Positions 1 through 7,961 of a DNA stretch of 14,540 bases are shown here, piece by piece. Where the stretch lies: assembly GCA_017394375.1 (NCBI GenBank), contig JAFPYV010000043.1, positions 1 through 14,540 on the forward strand, read 5' to 3'. This DNA comes from a bacterium. Lineage in GTDB: Bacteria > Bacillota_I > Bacilli_A > Mycoplasmatales > Mycoplasmoidaceae. The notes beneath the pieces are model-generated. The model was given only the letters and a program-made list of their open reading frames with translations, was not told the DNA's origin and did not search any database. Made by a program: the position numbers and the translations under genes. Each line of letters begins with the position of its first letter. Positions within the stretch are counted from its first letter, which is position 1.

Positions 1-2
1 AC

Positions 3-356
3 ATTTGCTTTGTTTATGATGATTTAGTTGATCCAACCTTTAAAAAAGAAACACTCAAGAATACCATTATTGAATTAGTCGAAAAAGGTGAAGCAGTTAG
101 AACTATTAAATTATTAGTAAATATCTGCAAAAGACACAATCTCCATTCCAAATATTTAAATGGTTTAATTTTTTATTTAAGACACAATAAAAAAGGAATT
201 GAAATCAGAAAAAATCCTGACTGTAAAGGAGTTTTTGCTGAAACACATATTCAACAATATGGCAAGAGTTATTTTGGCAATGTTGGTAGATGTTATTCAT
301 TAGAAAGTTTCATGAATATTTTGAAAGCAAGATGACTCGTATTTTTCTTAAAATAA
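3..356 (+). CDS. UPF0236 / Mbov_0401-like element protein, C-terminal part (cut by window edge)
   Basis: An open frame enters from the left edge and ends at TAA 354-356, giving about 117 residues; one TGA (331-333 region) is read as Trp. The distinctive part is near the end: an 'AETHIQQYG' stretch, then 'GNVGRCYS', then 'SLESFMNILKAR'. This spacing resembles the C-terminal signature of the UPF0236/ISLre2 transposase-like family (AEGHVSH...RPMGWS...MARLR). In mycoplasmas that family includes the Mbov_0401-type proteins carried by integrative conjugative elements. The match is by eye from a short piece, and the canonical HVSH histidines are not conserved, so catalytic activity cannot be judged. 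If right, it marks the left of the window as mobile-element DNA. No strong terminator follows directly. Confidence 0.5.
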
Positions 357-444
357 TTGCAATATTTTAAGTAAACAATTGCTTTAAAAATTCTTGAATA
401 CAATTAATATTCATTCCCAAATTTTCCTATTAATTAAGAATAAA

Positions 445-551
445 AAAGCAAACAGTTAAGAAGTAAAATTTTCTTAACTTGCTTTGCTTTCTCATTAAAA
501 TAATTGGATCACTTTTTTAATTTTTGGTATTATATTTTCAGTTGTCATTTA
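445..551 (+). repeat. Diverged repeat, copy A (hairpin + promoter-like box)
   Basis: Copy A has an inverted repeat (455-462 with 471-478, gttaagaa/ttcttaac). The flanks aaagcaa (before) and ttgcttt (after) extend the stem across a small bulge. About 40 bp further is a conserved block at 519-551, running from aatttttgg to gttgtcattta. Within it TATTAT preceded 18 bp earlier by TTGGAT resembles a sigma70-type promoter. The block matches copy B (684-717) at all but a few positions. Confidence 0.5.
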
Positions 552-614
552 CACGACACCTACAAAAACGTGAGTCTCTCCTAATTTTTTATTGATTAAA
601 AACAAGAAAAAAAC

Positions 615-717
615 AAAAAATAATTAAGAAATTAAATTCTTAATTCGTTTTGTCATGCCTAAAAAATAATTTAATCTTTCTATAATTTTTGATATCATAT
701 TTTTTAGTTGTCATTTA
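615..717 (+). repeat. Diverged repeat, copy B (hairpin + promoter-like box)
   Basis: This is a second copy of the unit at 445-551. The hairpin is aattaagaa (622-630) with ttcttaatt (637-645), a perfect 9-bp stem. The G-C pair at the base of the copy A stem has become A-T here on both arms, a compensatory change that suggests the structure matters. The conserved block 684-717 again ends in agttgtcattta. Copies A and B lie about 165 bp apart and share less similarity between these two blocks. Confidence 0.5.
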
Positions 718-849
718 TTGAAAATCTAAAAATCTGAAAGTGTCCCAAATATCTACTTAATCTCCTAATCTTTATTATGAGAACGATAATAAAGAAATTA
801 TTCTTAATATAGTTTAAGATAAACAATAATACATAATAAAGACCTCTAC

Positions 850-879
850 ATGATTACCAATAGTGGCAATCATTTTTTA
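850..879 (+). terminator. Terminator-like hairpin with no gene upstream
   Basis: The arms atgattacc (850-858) and ggcaatcat (865-873) form a 9-bp stem with one A-C mismatch and a 6-nt loop, followed by a T run. It looks like a rho-independent terminator on the + strand. No ORF lies between the element-like fragment ending at 356 and this point, so it could end a small non-coding transcript starting in the repeat region. Confidence 0.45.
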
Positions 880-954
880 TTATCCCCCTTTATCGTTAAA
901 AAAGTAATAAGAGATCTAGGTAATCAAAATTAATAAATAGAAAGAAGAAATAAT

Positions 955-1194
955 ATGGAAACCATAAATCAATACAACGAATATTATGAAGCATATAAAA
1001 GGAAATTCCCACCAAAAGCAACTTTATCTTTTTCAAGGGGTGCATTTTGAACTATTTTTGTATTGCTTTTAATTTTTGGTTCAGGAATAGGAACAATTAT
1101 TTTATTAATAATTGCTTCATATTGTCAAACGTACTATAACCACCAAACAGACGCGTGAGCAAGCTATCAACTTGAATTACACAAAGGAGAATAA
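955..1194 (+). CDS. Small single-pass membrane protein (79 aa), uncharacterised
   Basis: The ATG at 955 follows a purine-rich stretch (gaaagaagaaa) that can serve as a Shine-Dalgarno. The frame ends at TAA 1192-1194 and needs TGA as Trp twice. The N-terminus is polar and tyrosine-rich (about residues 3-15). Then comes a strongly hydrophobic helix of about 23 residues (roughly 32-54, containing a GSGIGT turn), and a polar C-terminal tail of about 25 residues. No signal-peptidase or lipobox site is evident. The next gene's SD lies inside its last codons, so the two are translationally linked. I do not recognise the family. Position in an element-like cassette suggests a transfer or surface role, but that is inference only. 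Confidence 0.75.
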
Positions 1195-1201
1195 TAATGA
1201 A

Positions 1202-1438
1202 TTGAAATGAGCACTGATTGCGTGCTTTTTGCGGGTATTATTAGAAGAAATCCTTTTGGATATTGAAAAAGGTAAAATTAAAATCCAATGTTCAAGCATC
1301 TTAACCCCAATTGCACTAGACAATCGACTAAAACAAATTGATAATTTATTAAAAGAACTAATTCCACTCGCAGTCCCACCAGAAGATAAAGAAAGAGTAA
1401 AACAAATGTTAGAAAAGAAAGAAAAAAGACTTAATTAA
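1202..1438 (+). CDS. Small uncharacterised protein (78 aa), paralog of 1588-1890
   Basis: I place the start at TTG 1202, 11 nt after the SD aaggaga (1184-1190). From the first Trp (a TGA at 1208) the product aligns without gaps for 22 residues with the protein at 1588-1890 (W-x-x-IA-x(6)-LL-x-E-x(6)-G), and both end in a lysine-rich tail with the closing pattern K-x(0-1)-R/K-LN. The protein looks helical, with a hydrophobic N-terminal segment that may be a buried or membrane-associated helix, and a highly charged C-terminus. An ATG at 1197 is better spaced from the SD but opens another frame that stops after 15 codons. No known domain is recognised. Confidence 0.7.
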
Positions 1439-1440
1439 AT

Positions 1441-1479
1441 AGGAGGTAAGTAAAGATGCAATCAATAAACAGTAGCTAA
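1441..1479 (+). promoter_or_regulatory. Mini-ORF (7 codons) with a near-consensus Shine-Dalgarno: possible leader peptide
   Basis: AGGAGGT at 1441-1447 is the strongest ribosome-binding site in the window and lies 8 nt before ATG 1456. The ORF reads MQSINSS and stops at TAA 1477-1479. A small stem (agcta 1474-1478 / tagct 1483-1487) covers the stop codon. So strong a site on so short a frame, just upstream of an SD-masking hairpin, fits a regulatory leader. It could also be the relic of a lost gene. Confidence 0.4.
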
Positions 1480-1543
1480 AATTAGCTTAAATATTAACTT
1501 ATATTTATTACTACTAAACTTAATTAATTTATCTTGCTAAATA

Positions 1544-1586
1544 TTGTTGTTTACCTTTTAAAATAAAACTATAAAGGTAAACACAA
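1544..1586 (+). promoter_or_regulatory. Hairpin that buries the Shine-Dalgarno of the 1588 gene
   Basis: Positions 1548-1558 pair perfectly with 1573-1583 (11 bp). After one bulged T (1547), 1544-1546 pair with 1584-1586, giving 14 bp in all around a 14-nt loop. The right arm contains aaaggt (1573-1578), the only plausible SD for ATG 1588, and ends 1 nt before the start codon. Folded, it should block initiation. The left arm can also pair with the SD of the upstream mini-ORF (1441-1453 with 1547-1559), so two exclusive structures are possible. There is no T run, so this is not a terminator. Confidence 0.55.
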
Positions 1587-1587
1587 G

Positions 1588-1890
1588 ATGGCAAGAACCA
1601 GTAAAAAGAAAACAACCAAAGAAGAAGCATCTTCCAAAGTAAATAAAACAACTGATGATAAAGACGTTAATAAAGAATGATTAGTTATTGCAATGCTTGC
1701 TCATAACTTATTAGGCGAAGTAATTGAAGCAATTCAAAATGGAGATCTTACTATTCCTAACAAATCAACATTTAATCTTGAAGAATTTAAAAATAAAGTT
1801 GGTTTTATTGAAGCAATTGCTGAAAAAACATTCAATGAACAAAAAGAAATTCCAAATAATCCTGAAAAGAAAAATCGAAAGTTAAATTAA
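1588..1890 (+). CDS. Small uncharacterised protein (100 aa), paralog of 1202-1438
   Basis: The ATG at 1588 lies 9 nt after aaaggt. The first 30 residues are a Lys/Thr/Asp-rich, probably disordered extension (starting MARTSKKKTTK) that the paralog lacks. The conserved part begins at W31 (TGA) with W-L-V-I-A, then helical sequence with LLGEV and an NGDLTIP turn, and a basic tail ending KLN. There is no transmembrane segment as clear as in the 955 gene, and no domain is recognised. It is the last gene of the left cassette; its stop is followed within 8 bp by the terminator shared with cas9. Translation is probably controlled by the SD-masking hairpin just upstream. The duplication suggests partner subunits or a diverged pair. 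Confidence 0.75.
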
Positions 1891-1897
1891 TTTATCA

Positions 1898-1949
1898 ATG
1901 ATGGCAAATTAAAAGAAGGTGAAATTAATCGCCTTCTTTTTGCTATCAT
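1898..1949. terminator. Bidirectional terminator between the left cassette and cas9
   Basis: This long imperfect hairpin has outer arms atgatggcaaa and tttgctatcat (one G-T pair) and inner arms aaaagaagg and ccttctttt. It sits between two converging genes whose stop codons lie at 1888-1890 (+) and 1952-1954 (-). T-rich sequence on both sides lets it serve both transcripts. Confidence 0.7.
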
Positions 1950-1951
1950 CA

Positions 1952-4900
1952 CTAATTATTTTTAGACGTGCCTAATTTATTAAAGATTTCTTTAAATGAC
2001 TTACGATTATAAATATTACCCAATGGATCTAATTCAACAAAATCAAAATATTCTTCCATTAATTTAAAACTTAAAAAAATTCTTCGTTCAAATAATTTGG
2101 AAAGTTCGCTGTTTTTATCATTATTTTTAGATACATTTAGTAATTTCATTTCAAAACCACCAGAAGCTAAATTATAGCTGCCAATCGAATACATACGAAT
2201 GTAATTACTATTTAACCCCAATTGATTAACTATATCACATATAAGTTTATTAGGAACTTGCTTATTAATTACTTCATCAAAAAATTTTTTATTTAAAAGA
2301 AATACGTTTCCTGTATATAAGGAAAAGAAGTTTGAATTAGGTTCAATATTTCTAGCAATTAGTTCTTTATTTAATGCTTCATCATTAATATAAGTTTCTT
2401 GCTTTTTACCATCAAATTTCAAGAATCTAACCGTGATATTAATTGGCACTATTTTGCCATCTTTATTTTTATATAGACGCACATAAGAAGGCTTTAAGCT
2501 TTGCTTAATACCACCTAATCGATTCCGATTCTTTAAAGCAAAATAATTGTTAATTTTTTCTTTGATTCTTAAGAATCTAACTTTAGTAAAACGTTTTTCA
2601 TTATAGATGCCATCTTTATAGATAGGAATAAATGTTTTTATTTTTTGATTTAATTCTTCCAAATAATTTAAGAATGGATTGTAATGTTTAATTTTACTTT
2701 CTTTACTTGTTTTAATATATTCTGGTTTATTAAAAATTTTCTTTAATTGAATGTAAATTGGATCATTGATTTTTATTAATAATGATTTAGCACTTTCAGT
2801 ATCATTACTAAAATATAGTTCTTTTCATTTTAGATACGTTTTATCATCAATTTCAGATAATAAATTAATTTTAGAAATGGCATATTCTTGATTACCATCT
2901 TTTTTGTATCCATAAATTGTGTCATCAAAGAAACCAAAATTATTTCTAGTAATAATTGGCCTACTAAATTTCACATAAAATTTATCATCAGTGTTATTAT
3001 TGATCCGTTTTAATTGTTCTCCCAGTAATTGAGTAGCTTTTGATTTTAGTCCATAGAAAGTCCTAATATCATTTTCATCATCCAATTTCATTACTTCACC
3101 AGTCATTGGATCAGTTAATTCATTAACGTAACTTGGATTATCTTCTTTTTTTCGATACCATTCTAAAATGTTTTTTATTTTTTGGTTATTGCCTAAATAA
3201 GCAATAATCGTTGCATCAATAGCGTGGTGATTATTAATCAAACGATTTTTATCAAGAATTAATGGTTTACCATTAGCATCAACAAATAGATTACTTCGGG
3301 CATAGTGAGTCATGGAACCATTGGTGGCAATAATTCTTGTTTTATTATTGCTGATATTCTTTTCAAAGAAAGCTTGTAAAGTATTTAAAAGTACTTTCGT
3401 ACCATATCTAGTATCACTTAAATTTCGGCCAATAAATCCTTCTCAATTAGTTTCTTCTCTTAACAAGTAATCACGTTTCTTGCTATCAATTTTTTTATTT
3501 TGATATAGTTTAATTACTCGATCCTTAAATTCTTTATATTGATTACCTGATAATCATTGAAATGGAGTCCGATTACCTTTTGCTCGGTTATTTTCAGTAC
3601 TTGTTAATACTTTATTTGCTAATGAATCAATGCCGGAAATTGAATAAGGGATTGCGTGATCAATTTGATATGCAGATGGAGAATGAAGTAATTTATTTAA
3701 ATCTTCAATTTTTGAACCATCATATAAATCACAATGATCTTGCTGTTCTCATAAATAAGCTTTCAAGAATTTTTGCCCACTATTTAAATCATCTTCAGAA
3801 AGACCATAATCTTTAATTAAATGTTCTTTGAATGCTTTATTTTCTTTTTGAAATTTAGTAATTAATTTCTTTTCTTCACTGGAATTTTTATCACGAGGCA
3901 TTTCAATTGTAATTGAAACTAGTTGATATCCTTTTTTATAGCATCAAAGTTTTAGAATCTTATTAATTACGTTTATTGCTTGAATATAAATTCGTTTAGC
4001 ATTTGTTGATAAAATTTCTTTACTAAATAAATTTTTAGCTAAATATTTAGTATTTAGAATATCTTTCTTAACATTTGCCATGATTTGATCATGAAAATAA
4101 CTAGATTGATTCAATTCTTTATTCCAATTATTGTCAATAAATTGCAACATTGCTTTACTACTTAAACTTGCTGTAGAACTAAATCCACTCTTTAATAATT
4201 CAACTAATTTTTCTGCAAATTCATTCTTATTATCGATTTGATGTTTATTATGCAAATAAGCAATTAAATTTTCGAGTCGTTTTTGCTTATCTTGAGGTGC
4301 ACTAGCAAGGACATTAAATACTTCTTGCAATTTATTAATTAAATCATCATTAAATTGATTATCTTTAATTAGATGCAAATCATTTTCTTTGATTAATCCA
4401 CAATCAAGTAAGAAAGAAGCAATTGCATAAGTAAATTTAGTTGAATCAACAACAGCTTCTTGCTTTTTACTTCCAACTTTATCTCTAACTTTAATTCCAA
4501 CAATTGAATTTTCCTTAAATTCTAGATTATCATTGCTACATGCTCTTTTAATAATTTTTAGTAAAGTTGCTGATGAAATTAAATCAGAAGCGGTCTTATT
4601 TTTTAAAGCATCTTTTAATAACAATTTATCAACTTCTGCGTAAAATATTTTCTTTTGTTCAATAGACAAAGGAAGCATTTTACCATCACAAATTGCTTTG
4701 ATATTATTGACATCATTTACGAGATTAAATAATTCAGTTAAAGGAGCTGATTTGTATTCACGATTTAAATCAGGATAAACTGAGCATTTACCCATGGTCA
4801 CATCTCATAAGTTAGCACCAATTTTTTCGATCTTATATTCTTTAGCTTTTTCATCATATTCTTTTCGATAAAGTCCGTATGGTGTAGGTGAATCTTTACC

Positions 4901-5629
4901 ACCAGGACCAACACTAAATGGGCGTATATAATTAAATAAATCTAAATATGCCTTTTGAAATTCCTTGGTAACTGTATTTTGATTTTGGTGAGCAAATAAT
5001 GCTTCAATTTCCTTGGTTCAATCTTTATTGCTAAATTGCGAATTGCCATCTAATCCCATAAATTTCCCAAATTCATTTTGATGTTCTTTTTGAATTTGAG
5101 AAGGGAACTTAGTTTTTAATTGTTCTTTAATTTCATTAAGATTTGCTTTTTGCACTTCCGTTGGTTTCTTGGCATCATCTTCTTCTATTTCGTAAAAATA
5201 CCCTCGGTGTTGCATGTAAGAATATAAAGTAATAATTAATTCTTGATTAGATAATGGTTCATTTAATCCTTTTAGTTTAAGATCGATCACATTAATTGAG
5301 TCATCTACACCTTCAATGATTTTGCAAGCATTATCAACTTTTTCATCAAAATTTTGACCATCAACTAGGTTATATTCAGCAAACAAATGCAAAAGATTGT
5401 GCTTTTTAAAACGTAATCTTCTTAAACGCCTACGTAAACTTCTTTTTCCTCTTCGTTCAGCAGCTTTTGTGTCTCCATTGCTTGAAGCTTCATCAAATAA
5501 TCTAACACCTAAATCAACTAATTGCATGTTGTTAGGATCAGTAATATCTAATAATGATCACCCACAACTAGCAACTCCTAAATCCAAACCTAGTGCTAGT
5601 TTTTTTGGCTTATCTTTGATTTCTTCCAT
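1952..5629 (-). CDS. cas9: CRISPR-associated endonuclease Cas9, complete (1225 aa)
   Basis: This is an RNA-guided double-strand DNA nuclease. The frame is unbroken from ATG 5627-5629 to TAG 1952-1954 with TGA as Trp. RuvC-I is at the N-terminus (LGLDLG, Asp16). The arginine-rich bridge helix spans about residues 58-75. The REC lobe has the family motifs VGPGG...SPTPYG and WD-x(3)-GKC. RuvC-II is ITIEMPRD (Glu576). The HNH domain carries LWEQQ, the D-H pair at 657-658, NKVLTS and the ENNRAKGN asparagine (681). RuvC-III is NHHAIDA (His802, Asp805). About 420 C-terminal residues follow as the WED/PAM-interacting part. All catalytic residues are present, so activity is expected. The SD aaaagga lies 10 nt upstream (5640-5646). 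Length fits other mycoplasma Cas9s. No cas1, cas2, csn2, array or recognisable tracrRNA occurs here, so subtype and guide are unknown. Confidence 0.97.
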
Positions 5630-5688
5630 TTTAAAAAAATCCTTTTATTTTTTATTATTAAAATAAATAATTAAAACTTAATAATTAA

Positions 5689-5718
5689 ATTATACATTTT
5701 ATGATTTAAAGTAATTAA
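5689..5718 (-). promoter_or_regulatory. Probable cas9 promoter
   Basis: On the - strand a perfect TATAAT (5689-5694) has TTAATT (5713-5718) 18 bp upstream. Initiation would leave a leader of about 55 nt before the cas9 ATG. The -35 match is weak, as is usual in mycoplasmas. Confidence 0.5.
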
Positions 5719-5742
5719 AAATCAAAAATGAGAAATAAAAAA

Positions 5743-5770
5743 TATGAGGTAGTTTCACAACTATCTCATA
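5743..5770. terminator. Terminator between the small membrane protein gene and cas9
   Basis: The 12-nt arms (5743-5754 and 5759-5770; tatgag...ctcata) have one G-T pair and a 4-nt loop, flanked by A runs on the left and T runs on the right. On the - strand it ends the 5800-6201 transcript before the cas9 promoter, so the two genes are probably transcribed separately. Confidence 0.75.
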
Positions 5771-5799
5771 CTTTTTATTTGTTAATTAGATTGATTCAA

Positions 5800-6201
5800 T
5801 TAAGCCTTTTCTTCTTCTTTGCGGTTGAAGTGAGTAACTTTGTTGATTTCTTGTCCAATCTTCTTTCCAAAAGATGCAGATAGAGCTCATTGAATTACAG
5901 TGGTCATTAGCATAAATCCTAGGAATGCTCAGGATGTTTGCATACATCTCATTCAAACTTGAAGAGTATCTTGTGTAATTCATCCGTTTGGTAGGGCATT
6001 AGCGTGTCCAGAAATAACTTGCGTTACTAAATTACCAGAACTCAATTGAATTCAAGCATGTGCTCCGTTTTGGAATGCAACTCAACCGTTTGCTGCGTCT
6101 ACTAATCCTTGACCACCACATGCTACTAGTGGAACTCAAATAATGAAAAAAATTGCAAACGCACCACTAGAAGCAATCTTTGATGCAAATTCTTTTATCA
6201 T
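5800..6201 (-). CDS. Small Trp-rich membrane protein (133 aa), uncharacterised
   Basis: The ATG at 6199-6201 follows aaggaga with ideal spacing; the stop is TAA at 5800-5802. The N-terminal hydrophobic helix (about residues 13-28) ends in LVAC, a good lipobox (Cys28), so it may be a lipoprotein signal peptide. It could instead be a plain transmembrane helix. A middle part of about 60 polar, glycine- and Trp-rich residues is followed by a second hydrophobic helix (about 92-112) and a charged C-terminus (GKKIGQEINK, then an EEE run). All seven tryptophans are TGA codons. The gene has its own strong promoter, SD and terminator, so it is probably well expressed and monocistronic. I do not recognise it. 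Two helices at this size recall pilin-like or small accessory membrane proteins, but no signature confirms that. Confidence 0.8.
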
Positions 6202-6263
6202 GAAATTTCTCCTTATTATCATATTAAAGTATATAAGAGTGGAATTAAAAAATTTACATTTAT

Positions 6264-6269
6264 ATTATA
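6264..6269 (-). promoter_or_regulatory. Probable -10 box for the 5800-6201 gene
   Basis: A perfect TATAAT on the - strand lies about 60 nt before the ATG at 6201. A TTACTT 16 bp further upstream may be the -35. The region up to 6378 is also the divergent upstream sequence of the cardiolipin synthase gene, for which I see no clear promoter or SD. Confidence 0.45.
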
Positions 6270-6378
6270 CTAGTCTAAATATGAAAAGTAATATTTTTTT
6301 AATAATTTTTAAATTATAAAAATTAGTTTCAAAATTATTAAGAAATTTTTAAATAAAATTAAATCACAATAAATAAAG

Positions 6379-7959
6379 ATGACAATTTCAAAATTAAAAA
6401 TTATCTATGAATGAATATTATGAATAATTGGGGTGGGATTATTAGTAACCTGAATTGTTCTATTAATTTACTATAATGGGAATGCCTGAATTGGTAGCAC
6501 CGTTGTATTTATTGTTTGATTTTTAGTAAGCGTTTTAGTATGCTTTGTGATCTTTAATTCATCACGCACCATTAACAATAAATTGTGTTGAATTGTGTGC
6601 ATCATGTGCATTCCTTTAATTGGCTTAATTATTTTTTGCAGTTTTGGGATCTTTCCATTTAAGAAAAATAAATTAAAAGAATATAGTCATTTATCAACCA
6701 GGTTTTATACGAAGGAAGATTATACTTTTAGCAAGTTGTTCATTAATAGTAATCATACTGATAAAAGTATTCGTAAAGCTTTTTATTATGGATTAAGCAT
6801 TCATAAACCAATTACTAAATGCAACCAATTTACTTTGTTAGATAATGTTGATGAACTTTATATTGCCATTTTAAGTGCCATTAAACAAGCTAAAAAATTT
6901 ATTAACATCCAAACTTACATTGTTAAAAAAAGTATTTTCTTTGATGTTTTAGCAAAAATGTTAATTGAAAAAGCTAAAGAAGGTGTTGTCATTAACTTTA
7001 TGTATGATTGAGTAGGAGGATTATTAAACAACCCTAAAAATACTTTAAAGTTAATGAAAACTCATGGAATTAATATCGCTACTTTTAATACTTTTAGGTT
7101 TAATCCATTTTCAGGGCAAACTAATTACAGATCACACCGTAAATGCATCATTGTTGACAATAAAGTAGCTATCTATGGAGGAAGCAACATTAGCGATGAC
7201 TACTTTAATTTGGTGCAAACCAATAATTATTGAAAAGACATTAATGTGAAGGTAGAAGGAGAAATTGTTAATTCATTAAACGTCGTATTTGCTAATGACT
7301 GAAGCCAGTATACATTAAATAGCATTAATAATGAAATCAAGCAACAATTTATTAACAATAAAGAGTTTTACTTCCCCAAATATGATTTTAGTAGTTTAAT
7401 AAAACAAGATAATATCTGTCAATTTGTGGAATCTTCACCATTACTATATGAAAATACCATTCATGATATTATCTTGAATTTAATTGGTTCAGCTAATGAG
7501 CGAATCTGAATTACAACTCCTTATTTTTATCCATCAGATGACATTATTAATCAATTAGTAGCTGCAGCATATGCTGGAATTGATGTTAAAATTATCGTGC
7601 CAGGAAACGTTGATAATAAGAAATATATTTTATTAATTAACCGTTTTAACTATAAACGGTTATTTGATGCAGGAATTAAAGTTTATGAGTATTATGGGTT
7701 TATGCATGGAAAAGAATTAATTATTGATCATAAATTAACTTTAATGGGAACGTTTAATTTTGATTACCGATCATTATATAGTAACTTTGAAACAGCATTG
7801 CTAATTGATAATCGGGAATGAAATAAGACAGTTACTAATGAATATCATAATTTAATTAGTACTAGTAAACAAGTAAATGAATCAATTTGAATTAGTACTC
7901 AAACTTTTTGAAATAAATTCAAAGTTTACTGCATGAATTTAATCCATCCTTTATTTTAA
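6379..7959 (+). CDS. cls: Cardiolipin synthase, phospholipase-D superfamily (526 aa)
   Basis: A membrane enzyme that joins two phosphatidylglycerol molecules into cardiolipin and glycerol. The first ~100 residues hold three hydrophobic segments ending in a PLD-nuclease N-terminal type motif (CIPLIGLIIF). Two HxKxxxxD catalytic motifs are intact: HRKCIIVD (His253), followed by YGGSNISDDY, and HGKELIID (His443), followed by MGTFNFDYRS. The family signature ITTPYFYP precedes the second. Length is normal for bacterial Cls. I chose ATG 6379 because it includes all N-terminal helices; no good SD precedes it, so the start is less certain than the gene. It converges with the - strand gene at 7962, only 2 bp separating the stops, with no obvious terminator between. 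Many TGA codons are read as Trp. Confidence 0.95.
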
Positions 7960-7961
7960 AA

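Larger units (their letters stand above)
357..954. other. Intergenic region of about 600 bp with diverged repeats, no supported gene
   Basis: I find no convincing coding sequence on either strand under code 4. The stretch is very AT-rich. It holds two diverged copies of a hairpin-plus-promoter-like unit (about 445-551 and 615-717) and a terminator-like hairpin (850-878), each listed separately. No CRISPR repeat-spacer pattern is visible. It might encode a small RNA, or be the control or end region of a mobile element; neither is shown by the sequence alone. Confidence 0.6.

Noticed and set aside
357..960. Possible CRISPR array or tracrRNA in the left intergenic region
   Set aside because: Only two diverged copies of a unit about 165 bp apart, no short regular repeat with unique spacers. 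A weak likeness of about 370-400 to a mycoplasma anti-repeat (ttgctt...aatac) is no better than chance in such AT-rich DNA.
3562..3816. 84-residue + strand frame inside cas9
   Set aside because: Antisense to the conserved HNH region of cas9, with no SD or independent composition.
1952..5527. cas9 appearing as four broken pieces
   Set aside because: All pieces are in one frame and every break is a TGA, which is Trp in this organism; motifs run across the joins without loss.
5397..5666. 89-residue + strand frame over the start of cas9
   Set aside because: Antisense to RuvC-I and the bridge helix and runs into the cas9 promoter; no support of its own.
5786..5983. 65-residue reading frame on the - strand
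   Set aside because: It is an out-of-frame shadow of the 133-aa membrane protein, which has the better SD, start and membrane-protein composition.
5800..6201. Identification of the small membrane protein as the channel MscL
   Set aside because: Size and two helices fit, but the MscL N-terminal and first-helix signature is absent, and the first helix ends in a lipobox-like LVAC.
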